Source: Chloroflexota bacterium (GTDB lineage Bacteria > Chloroflexota > Anaerolineae > CG2-30-64-16). Taken from it: DNA of 38,722 nucleotides. Within the stretch, counting starts at the first letter, position 1. Each line of letters begins with the position of its first letter. Position numbers and translations under genes: made by a program. The stretch is taken from NCBI GenBank assembly GCA_029555885.1, contig JAKPQT010000163.1, forward strand, positions 1-38,722, written 5' to 3'. Below the pieces are notes generated by a model. It was not told the origin of the DNA and did not search any database. It saw only the letters and a list, made by a program, of their open reading frames with translations. Shown here piece by piece: positions 9,701-15,721 of this stretch.

Positions 9701-9813
9701 AACTGGCGCAGGAAGGCCGCGCAGATATCTATGAACTACTGAGTGATTGGGTTAAAACAGCAAATCCGCAGCCGTTCCCCGAGGTCAACCAGTATGTAGA
9801 GCGCCTCAAATAG
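6709..9813 (+). CDS. STAND-type ATPase with C-terminal TPR-like repeats
   Basis: The frame is open from 6574, but ATG 6709 with AGGAG at 6696-6700 is chosen because the longer form would overlap the previous gene by more than 100 bp. The protein is then 1034 residues. It begins VGRKREL (a box common just before STAND P-loops), followed by an NB-ARC-like P-loop SSGGLGKT (51-58), Walker B VVLCFDTFEHV (156-166) and a VVFAGRPRP strand. Residues about 300-480 look like helical and winged-helix STAND connector regions; about 560-1000 is alpha-helical with TPR-like pairs (e.g. ALSTLANVEIRSGDYDRAVE). TPRs usually act as the sensor. No effector domain is seen, so the partner is probably another protein, for instance the preceding double ATPase. 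The gene ends 21 bp before a hairpin terminator. Confidence 0.82.
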   Translation: MPKDALFADQPVRLISLSERITNLVGRKRELDRIDRYLNHKNAKSFLYYYSSGGLGKTRLLEEITRRAQNRPEEFRCSGIIDLYHTDVHSSTDIRLAIANGLDPDNKDFTEYRDRQMEYDRKYAREDKSEDAKKLRRTIAQIFENSLVALTKRVRVVLCFDTFEHVQFPTTIVDQTAANYAPALWLSSWLMKFLADLDNVLVVFAGRPRPNKDPQSILVSESLSRAPGSEGRLPPHKGPQSRKNTDPQKVFIETLRGQLRGRFEAVELRPLPREDTEVFIGALPDGNTVLPPDLRDIAHRVTEGRPIFLHLLVDLLRGLHPQPSELRGLLEQWKREGTAFKVPVEHRSPQEYIQAQIIRSLYNETGVLGGYLGRMALLPKGVNQDILVNVLGLDAEEASEFINRVRWISFVKEYRKEPFGAQSVGDNRLFLHDELYVLMTSPKFVPTARHSERDMANRMVRYLNGQITAQQQQLGALSRLEQTQAQRQIEQLQLEALYYSLVADPKTGYEEYRRLANLATETDNDDFGMKLLDEFLRFYNDPRRVIQLDRVNIKPERLIRDRTLMWMERLHWSEHYTEAVKFAERVMQKRLDFYIGEDAEGVAVLSNITALWARDCEMTQGYQPQTLERAETMWIRLTDQAGSIPNPPTTTLLARARLATSVGYLHRKASNLTAAKTCYLEAVQIFKQFEESNRFVDEMAFLLNNVAYLNANQGHMEEANLQANRARRYFVQLGNQRGEAYALSTLANVEIRSGDYDRAVEFATAAVDKFKPLADERGTVLALMARAQARRKDAKADILKGLCTDNLVSQLKQAEEDLNSAIELAHKASWLDHELPMLHAKRAKVYREMGLLARSQEDAAKAESYFKEGQTDFERALGVRGDQIGRALTTEGDFESYDIRVDFAEHLFRAERISEANRMLADLEEALPLASKPEGLKPEYCRLRGKIERLRVEMAQKEGQKFEALKHAICAYSYFTRFSELDRKRKGMSNKTQELLLELAQEGRADIYELLSDWVKTANPQPFPEVNQYVERLK

Positions 9814-9834
9814 CCATATGGGGCCACAGGACAA

Positions 9835-9872
9835 CGAGAGGGCACTGATTCAGTGTCCTCTCGTGCTTTTTG
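9835..9872 (+). terminator. Rho-independent terminator after the ATPase genes
   Basis: A 13-bp stem (9835-9847 with 9851-9863, one G-U pair, ATT loop) is followed by TGCTTTTTG. It lies 21 bp after the TPR ATPase stop and separates the ATPase genes from the peptide/radical SAM unit. Confidence 0.88.
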
Positions 9873-9892
9873 TGATATCGGCCAGGTAGCTA

Positions 9893-9928
9893 TTGACAGT
9901 TGTGATAAATTGTGATACAAATGTGACA
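9893..9928 (+). promoter_or_regulatory. Promoter with three TGTGA repeats before the peptide gene
   Basis: TTGACA (9893-9898), 17 bp, then TACAAA (9916-9921) preceded by TG-A gives an extended -10 promoter. TGTGA occurs at 9901, 9911 and 9922, that is every 10-11 bp, within the spacer and across the -10 box, a position expected for repression or for a phased activator. The first two repeats with the trailing ACAA match the 2527-2548 element upstream of the winged-helix ATPase. Confidence 0.65.
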
Positions 9929-9969
9929 GGGTCGCGACTGGCCCTATTCCAGCTTAAGGACGATAGGCG

Positions 9970-10149
9970 ATGGCAGATGAGTCATTGTTGCAGCCTGAAG
10001 CCGATTGCCTGTGGGTTCAACTCTTCCCTGCACCCCCCGACACGCACCGGCAGCCCCCGCCTGAGCGCGTCTACCTGGTTGCAGAGATGCCCCACGGGCT
10101 GCCTCCCCCTGCCCAGTATACCGTGCAGTGCGACTGCGCCTGCAAGTAA
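9970..10149 (+). CDS. Putative RiPP precursor peptide with C-terminal CxCxC-Lys motif (59 aa)
   Basis: ATG 9970 has AAGGA at 9956-9960 and lies about 40 bp downstream of a good promoter. The 59-residue product is Pro-rich in its middle and ends VQCDCACK, with Cys 54, 56 and 58 alternating; one further Cys is at 13. About 73% of codons end in G or C, as in neighbouring genes, supporting real coding. Twelve bases after its stop begins a radical SAM/SPASM enzyme with a PqqD-like domain. That is the usual layout of a ribosomally made, post-translationally modified peptide: an N-terminal leader recognised by the PqqD-like domain and a Cys-rich C-terminal core. I do not recognise the peptide family. 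It could instead be a small unmodified protein coupled to the enzyme. No transporter or protease gene is adjacent. Confidence 0.62.
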   Translation: MADESLLQPEADCLWVQLFPAPPDTHRQPPPERVYLVAEMPHGLPPPAQYTVQCDCACK

Positions 10150-10161
10150 CATCACCTGAAC

Positions 10162-11421
10162 ATGCACGTGCTTTCCTGGCCCGCGATTTACTCGCTGGAG
10201 CTTACACCCGCATGCAATAACCGCTGCCCGGGCTGCAGTAACGTTTACCGCGCGGCGCGCCGCCCGGCAGCGACGGATGCCGCAACCTGGGAACGCTGGC
10301 TGGCTGAGTTCGGGCCGGAAGCCGTCCAGATGCGCCTCACCGGCGGCGAACCCACGCTCCATCCCGAATTCCTGCGCATCCTGACGGCCGCGACCTCCTA
10401 TGACGCCTGGGTGTCAGTGTTCACGAACGGCCGTTGGCGCGAACCAGTGCAACTGGTGCGCCAGTTGGCCGGCTGGCCGCGACTGTCAGGCTTGCTCATC
10501 TCGTTGCACGGCGCCTGCGCGGAGAGCCACGAGGCCTTCAGCCGTGTCGCCGGCTCATTTGCCGAGACGACAGCCAACATCCGCTTCGCCGTCGCCCACG
10601 GGGTCCCCGTGGCCCTCAGCACGATTCTCACCCGTCAGAGCTGCCCCGAGGTCGAGGCGGTGGTTGCCCTGGGCCATGACCTGGGCGTGCAGCACATCGC
10701 ATTCAACCGTTATCTCAGCGCACCCGACCCGCGCATCGAGCCGACCCTGGACCAGTTCCGCGCCGCGGTGCGCGCCATCGAGGCGTTTGCCGCCGCCGGC
10801 GAGCCGGTCAAGTATGGTATCGGCCTGCCGCAATGCTTCTGCGACAACAGCTCTGAGGGCTGCCTCGCGGGCGTTGCGTACGTGGCCGTGGATCCGTGGG
10901 GGCACGTCCATCCGTGCGCGCACTCCCCTGCTATGATCGGCTCGCTCCACGAATGCTCCCTGGTCGAGTTGTGGCATAGCCCACGGATGGATGTGTGGCG
11001 CGGGCTGATGCCGGCAGAGTGTACGGGGTGCACGGCCTATGCCAGGTGTCATGGCGGCTGTCGCGCAGTCCAGGAGGTTCGCCCGGACGGCCGTGACCCC
11101 CTGCGCCGCACGCCGCTGGCCCAGTACCGCCCGCCCGCCGCTCCCTGTCCCCTGCCTGCCTCGGCCTATCCGACCGCTGATGTCCGCCTGCGACCCGAGG
11201 CGTTCGGTTATGTCGCGCTCGGTCGCGGCCAGTTTTTGCCCGTACATGCCGCGGCCCGCCCCGTTATCGAGGCGTGTGACGGTCGCCAGACCTTCGCCCA
11301 GCTTGCTGCCATGTTTGGCCAGGCCGGTTTGGAGCTCCTGGGTGAGCTATGGCAGGCGGGCATGCTCTCCATCACGGATGCACCGGGTAGCAGCAAAGAT
11401 GCTGCCCTTCGCTCAAGCTAA
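10162..11421 (+). CDS. Radical SAM/SPASM peptide-maturase-like enzyme with C-terminal PqqD-like domain
   Basis: The radical SAM 4Fe-4S motif CNNRCPGC (Cys 18, 22, 25) follows a SLELTPA strand, and the SAM-binding TGGEPTL motif is intact. A SPASM region follows, with CLAGVAYVAVDPWG, VHPC and the terminal CTGCTAYARCHGGC set that binds auxiliary iron-sulfur clusters. The last ~70 residues (DVRLRPEAFGYVALG to ELLGELWQAGMLSI) resemble PqqD, the RiPP recognition element, which such enzymes use to hold a leader peptide. At 419 residues it has the length of PqqE- or sactipeptide-type maturases. The small peptide gene lies 12 bp upstream with no strong separate RBS, suggesting coupling. The 3' end overlaps the convergent GH10 gene by 9 bp. 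Radical SAM and SPASM assignment is firm; a peptide substrate is inferred. Confidence 0.88.
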   Translation: MHVLSWPAIYSLELTPACNNRCPGCSNVYRAARRPAATDAATWERWLAEFGPEAVQMRLTGGEPTLHPEFLRILTAATSYDAWVSVFTNGRWREPVQLVRQLAGWPRLSGLLISLHGACAESHEAFSRVAGSFAETTANIRFAVAHGVPVALSTILTRQSCPEVEAVVALGHDLGVQHIAFNRYLSAPDPRIEPTLDQFRAAVRAIEAFAAAGEPVKYGIGLPQCFCDNSSEGCLAGVAYVAVDPWGHVHPCAHSPAMIGSLHECSLVELWHSPRMDVWRGLMPAECTGCTAYARCHGGCRAVQEVRPDGRDPLRRTPLAQYRPPAAPCPLPASAYPTADVRLRPEAFGYVALGRGQFLPVHAAARPVIEACDGRQTFAQLAAMFGQAGLELLGELWQAGMLSITDAPGSSKDAALRSS

Positions 11422-13551
11422 CACGACTTCCGCCTGGGCACCCAGGGTAACCCGATACGGCCCATAGGTGCAGCCCTGATGGACGATCTGGATCGCGTAC
11501 ACGCCTGCCGCGCCTGAGAAGGTCGCCCAGCCAGATGGCGAGACACGTGTCTCACCATGAGCCAGCCAACCGTGAATCAGATCGCGCAACGCGTGGTAAG
11601 CAGGCTTCGGTTGGTAGTCATCCGCCATCAGCCCGCCGCTGTAGATGAATGCCGCCTCATCCGTCGGATTCCACCAACTGACTTCCTGCACCATCGGCTT
11701 GCTGTAGCAGAGGGTGTAGAAGCAGCGGATCCAATCCGCCTGGCGCTCGGGCGTCCACGGCCCGTGCCATTCACCCACGAACGGACCATCAGCCGGCGGA
11801 GCCTCGGACGGGGTTGAGACCTCGCTCACATTCACCGGTTTGCCAAACGCGCTTGCACGGTCTATCACGTCGGAGAGATCAGCCAGGTGTCGGATGGGGA
11901 AGCCACCCTGGAACAAACGGCTCATCATGTAGCCGCCGTAGTAAAGCTGGATGCCCACCACATCATAATCGATGCCCGCAGCCTCCAGGTCCTCAAAGAA
12001 CTCGAGGGGCATCCGCTCGTAACCCTGCTCGTGCACGTCGGCGTTCACCGACTCCGCAAAGACACAGCAGTTATTCACCTCGATCGGCCCGGTGCTGCCG
12101 CCCGCGCGAAGACCTGCGCTGCTGCGCCGCGTCAGTTCGAGCGTCTCCGGCAGGGTCAGGTTGACTGCATTCGTGTGCGACAGCATCGGCTCGTTGATGG
12201 CCTGGAACCCGTAGACACACTCGTGGTTGAAGGCCGCGAGCGCGTACTGGTGGTGATAGGCGGCCTCCTGGACATCCGCAGCGCTCAGCGTATAAAGCCA
12301 GCCCGGTGTATAGGCATCCCACTGGTCGGGATAGCGGCCATGCCACGGCCACACGGAAATGTGTCCTTTCAGCCGGTAACCAGCCCGAGCCAGATCGGCC
12401 GCCGGGAAGACGGCATCCTGCTCCGCGTCACGCCTTTGGCCGCGCGTCGGCTCGTGGCGGCTCCACAGGAAGGGCAGTGTAACGTGGTTGATGCCCAGCT
12501 CTTTCAGCGCGGTCCAAAGTTTACCGTCGAACGGCTCACGACTGACGGGGTGCGTGACCGGGTTGACGAAGATGCCAAAGTTGAACGCGTGCTGGACCTG
12601 CCGGTAGCGTAATTCGGCTCCGGCCGCGGGTGTGCCATCGGAAAGCGTGACCTGCAGCGTGCGCTGGAGATGCTTGTGGCGCACAATATCCTGCTCGGCC
12701 CGCTGCAGCACCAGCTTCTCCAGCCCCCAGAGGGCTTCCACCAGCGCAGCATCAGCCAGGACAGCCCGCTGACGACGCGCGGCGAATGCATCTCCCGGTG
12801 CTGCCAGTATCACAGCATCCATCGCAGCCAACCGGTCATGGGCGACCGCACAATGGGCTGCCACATCGGAACCAAAGGTGTAGTCTGCCTCCCGGCTGCG
12901 GGCCAGCATCGCCTCCAGCCGCGCGGCCGCGGTGAGGGCAAGCGCCTCGTTGAGCCAGAGTTCCAACATCCCATCCGCGGCCACCGTCAGGCCACATGGC
13001 GTGTCGCTCGCCATAAAGCCATCTTCGCCGTTGCGCGCGTGGCAGACCACCGTCCCGAAACCTGGCGCGGGCCACAGGAGTTCAAGCTGAGTGGGCTGGT
13101 CCGGTGGCAGGAACATCCAGGGGCCCTCATCGCCCACGCGCCAGCGAAATGCGCCCGACGCAACACGGCTCGCGCTGTCACGGAACCAGACATAGGTGAG
13201 CTGGCGTGCATGCTCCGGCAATGGCCCGCGTAGCAACGCACCATCCGCCGCGAAAGCCCGTAGCGCCACGGGCCTGCCCGCGCGGAGCACAATCTCCGTC
13301 TCTGCGCGGGCAGGTCGCGGTGTGCCCGGCACACGCCAGAGGCGCGGCAGGCTGCGCACGGCAGCGGCCGGACCGGTCCAATCGGGTCCGGTCGCGCGCA
13401 CCATCACGATGCCCTCACCGGTCAGTGTGAAGCGGCCGGTTGCATCGGTCTGCGCCCTGGCGATGGTCTCGTGGGCCGCACCCAGCGCAACGAGTTCTGC
13501 GGCCGGAAGAGCGTGGCCGCTCGCATCACGGACAAGTCCTGTGATTTCCAA
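11413..13551 (-). CDS. GH10-like (endo-xylanase-type) glycoside hydrolase
   Basis: The 712-residue protein starts with a small carboxypeptidase-regulatory-like beta domain (EITGLVRDASGHALPAAEL), then a beta-rich region and, from about residue 300, a GH10-type TIM barrel: LQVTLSDGTPAAG, FNFGIF, a WxxxEPTRG segment, INEP with probable acid/base Glu454, and NVSEVS with probable nucleophile Glu577. GH10 enzymes cut beta-1,4-xylan and related chains. No signal peptide is seen, so it probably acts on imported oligosaccharides or is exported by another route. The start is TTG 13551, supported by GGAG a few bases upstream; no ATG or GTG exists further upstream in frame before the previous gene's stop. 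It is the last gene of the LacI/ABC operon. Confidence 0.82.
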   Translation of the reverse strand: MEITGLVRDASGHALPAAELVALGAAHETIARAQTDATGRFTLTGEGIVMVRATGPDWTGPAAAVRSLPRLWRVPGTPRPARAETEIVLRAGRPVALRAFAADGALLRGPLPEHARQLTYVWFRDSASRVASGAFRWRVGDEGPWMFLPPDQPTQLELLWPAPGFGTVVCHARNGEDGFMASDTPCGLTVAADGMLELWLNEALALTAAARLEAMLARSREADYTFGSDVAAHCAVAHDRLAAMDAVILAAPGDAFAARRQRAVLADAALVEALWGLEKLVLQRAEQDIVRHKHLQRTLQVTLSDGTPAAGAELRYRQVQHAFNFGIFVNPVTHPVSREPFDGKLWTALKELGINHVTLPFLWSRHEPTRGQRRDAEQDAVFPAADLARAGYRLKGHISVWPWHGRYPDQWDAYTPGWLYTLSAADVQEAAYHHQYALAAFNHECVYGFQAINEPMLSHTNAVNLTLPETLELTRRSSAGLRAGGSTGPIEVNNCCVFAESVNADVHEQGYERMPLEFFEDLEAAGIDYDVVGIQLYYGGYMMSRLFQGGFPIRHLADLSDVIDRASAFGKPVNVSEVSTPSEAPPADGPFVGEWHGPWTPERQADWIRCFYTLCYSKPMVQEVSWWNPTDEAAFIYSGGLMADDYQPKPAYHALRDLIHGWLAHGETRVSPSGWATFSGAAGVYAIQIVHQGCTYGPYRVTLGAQAEVVLA

Positions 13552-13629
13552 AGGGTACTCCGTGTAGAAACGGGGTTCGCAGTCTGTGCCTGAGTGCTCA
13601 CGGGCACTGAAGTACCTGCTACAAACGGA

Positions 13630-14697
13630 CTACCACGCCCGCTTGACGATTTCCAGCAGCCATTCGATATCGCGCAGGCCTTCCCAGGCATCGGTCAGCG
13701 GCTTGCGGTCCTGCGTGACACATTCATGGAAGTGCGCTAACTCATTCTGGAATGATTCGCGGTAGGCCGCGATCACGCGCATGGTGACCGTCTCGTCGCC
13801 GGCCATGCGCGTCGTCGTCAGCTCGGTGGGGATGTTGCGGATGTAGGGGCTTTCGAAGCGCAGGCTGACCATCGCATCGCGCGACCAGACGGCCAACTCC
13901 TGATCCATCTGCTTCGTGTCGGTGTTGCCGATGGCCCAGGTGAGGCAGAAGTTGCCGTAATCGAGCAGCGCGGTGGTCGTCGGCGGACCGTCTTGCGCAA
14001 CGTGCGCGGCCAGCACCCCCTTCGGATCGCCAAATGAGCCGCGCACGATGGTGATGTCATGCACCCCCAAGCCCAGCGCCAGGCCATAACCGTTGATGAT
14101 GTGGGCCGGCGGCTTCCCGCCCAGAGCAGCCACGTACGCAGCACACATCTTCGCCCCGGCGGCCTCGGCCCACTCGCGCGGCACATCGCCGCCCGGCACG
14201 AGGTCATATGCGTCCTTGATGACCCAGTTGTTGTTATGGCAGAAGTCGTGTGCGCGTGCCATGCGGATATCCCGCAGCCCCTCGATCTCCCGCTGCCAGC
14301 GCCAGAAGCCCGGGTCATACCGCTTCATATACGCGACCATGACCTTGACGCCGGCACGGTCACCTGCCTCGGCAATCTCCCGCGCCCGCGCCGGCGTCTC
14401 GCACAATGGCTTCTCTACGAAAACATGCTTGCCGCGGTCTATGGCGGCCAGCGCGATGTCCGCGTGGTCGAAGTTGCTACAGATGACGACCGCATCCAGA
14501 TCGACGTGCGCGAGCATCTCCTGCGCGTCGGTGTAGCGTTCGCGTACGTGATAGAGTGCCCCTACTCCGTCGAGCAGCCGGGGCGACAGATCGCAGAGCG
14601 CAACGATTTCGAAGCCAGGCATCGAATACAAGTAAGGCAGATGCATGATCTGGGCAATCTGCCCCAGCCCCACTACGCCCACGCGAACCGGTCCCAT
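13630..14697 (-). CDS. Gfo/Idh/MocA-family NAD(P)-dependent sugar oxidoreductase
   Basis: The N-terminal Rossmann fold carries VGVVGLGQIAQIMHLPYL, with the EKPLCETPARAREIAE motif typical of the family near residue 95, and a C-terminal alpha/beta substrate domain. At 355 residues it has the usual length. The family oxidises or reduces hydroxyls of sugars, inositols and sugar acids using NAD(P). The ATG at 14697 has a strong GGAGGA Shine-Dalgarno. It lies 73 bp downstream of the zinc-type dehydrogenase and 78 bp upstream of the GH10-like gene in the same operon, so it probably processes a monosaccharide released by these glycosidases. The exact substrate is not readable. Confidence 0.88.
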   Translation of the reverse strand: MGPVRVGVVGLGQIAQIMHLPYLYSMPGFEIVALCDLSPRLLDGVGALYHVRERYTDAQEMLAHVDLDAVVICSNFDHADIALAAIDRGKHVFVEKPLCETPARAREIAEAGDRAGVKVMVAYMKRYDPGFWRWQREIEGLRDIRMARAHDFCHNNNWVIKDAYDLVPGGDVPREWAEAAGAKMCAAYVAALGGKPPAHIINGYGLALGLGVHDITIVRGSFGDPKGVLAAHVAQDGPPTTTALLDYGNFCLTWAIGNTDTKQMDQELAVWSRDAMVSLRFESPYIRNIPTELTTTRMAGDETVTMRVIAAYRESFQNELAHFHECVTQDRKPLTDAWEGLRDIEWLLEIVKRAW

Positions 14698-14770
14698 GAT
14701 TCCTCCCTGACAATGCGCATCGAAGACAGATACTGAAAGATTAAACTGACTACACTCTAGAGACGGCGGG

Positions 14771-15721
14771 CTATGGCAGCGAAATCACGGCCTTGACGAA
14801 GCCGGGCACCTTGGTGTTCAGGGCGTTGAATGCTGCGTCCACCTGGTCCAGCCCCAGCCGGTGCGTCACCAACGAGGCTGTATCCAGCTTGCCTGCGGCC
14901 AACAGCGCCAGCCCGCGTCGCATGCAGTCCATCTGATATTCGGCGCGGCGCTCATGGGCATTCAGCACGTCCAGCGCCTTCCAGTTCCACAGCTCCAGGT
15001 CGACCTGCCGCGGCCCGCCCTGGTGATAGCCGAGGATAGACAGCATACCATGTTCGTGGACCATCTGGCCGGCCAGGGTCAGGCCCGCCTGCGTCCCCGA
15101 CGCCTCGATGGCAGTATCCACCCCCGTCTTCCCCAGGTCGGCCCACCGCGTGAGCTTCAGTTCCTCGCCCACCTGGTCAGGCGTGAGCGTCTCATCCGCG
15201 CCGAACTGCCGCGCCAGCGCCAGCACCTCGGGCCGCACGTCGATCGCGATGATCCGCGCCGCACCCTTGTGGCGGATAGCCTGAAGCATGAGTAGCCCCA
15301 TGAAACCGAGGCCCACGATGGCAACCGTATCCCCGTATTCGATGCGGGTGCGGCGGGCGGCACTGATGACGCACGAGATCGGCTCGCCGAGGACCTCGTC
15401 GTAGCCGACGTTCGCCGGGATAGGCGTGACCATCGCAGCGGTGGTGCGCGCATACTCGGCAAAGCCCTGCTGAAACAAGCCTGTTACGCGGTCGCCCGGC
15501 CTGATGTGCTCGACCTCCGGCCCGACCTCCACCACCTCACCTGCCACCTCATGGCCGAACTGTCGGGGATAGGTCCCGTGATCCCCGCGCCAACCGTGCA
15601 GCTCTGAGGCGCACACGCCGCAGGCCTTGACTTTGACCAACACATCACGGGGACCGACCGCGGGCACAGACCGTTCTTCAAGGCGGCTGTGCTGCGGCTC
15701 GAACAGGATGGATTGCTTCAT
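14771..15721 (-). CDS. Zinc-type medium-chain alcohol/polyol dehydrogenase
   Basis: The GroES-like domain has catalytic zinc ligands CGVCASE (Cys37) and GHEVAGEV (His57, Glu58), and the coenzyme domain has VGLGFMG (NAD-binding GxGxxG). At 316 residues it is shorter than typical 340-350-residue enzymes because the four-Cys structural zinc lobe is missing. Relatives oxidise sugar alcohols, L-threonine or sugars such as L-rhamnose or L-fucose. Its ATG overlaps the stop of the GH106-like gene as ATGA, implying tight coupling: the glycosidase releases the sugar and the dehydrogenase oxidises it. Specificity is inferred only from context. Confidence 0.88.
   Translation of the reverse strand: MKQSILFEPQHSRLEERSVPAVGPRDVLVKVKACGVCASELHGWRGDHGTYPRQFGHEVAGEVVEVGPEVEHIRPGDRVTGLFQQGFAEYARTTAAMVTPIPANVGYDEVLGEPISCVISAARRTRIEYGDTVAIVGLGFMGLLMLQAIRHKGAARIIAIDVRPEVLALARQFGADETLTPDQVGEELKLTRWADLGKTGVDTAIEASGTQAGLTLAGQMVHEHGMLSILGYHQGGPRQVDLELWNWKALDVLNAHERRAEYQMDCMRRGLALLAAGKLDTASLVTHRLGLDQVDAAFNALNTKVPGFVKAVISLP

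Noticed and set aside
9893..10159. 88-codon frame overlapping the small peptide gene
   Set aside because: It would start with the TTG of the -35 box, has no RBS and a different frame from the well-supported 59-codon ORF.
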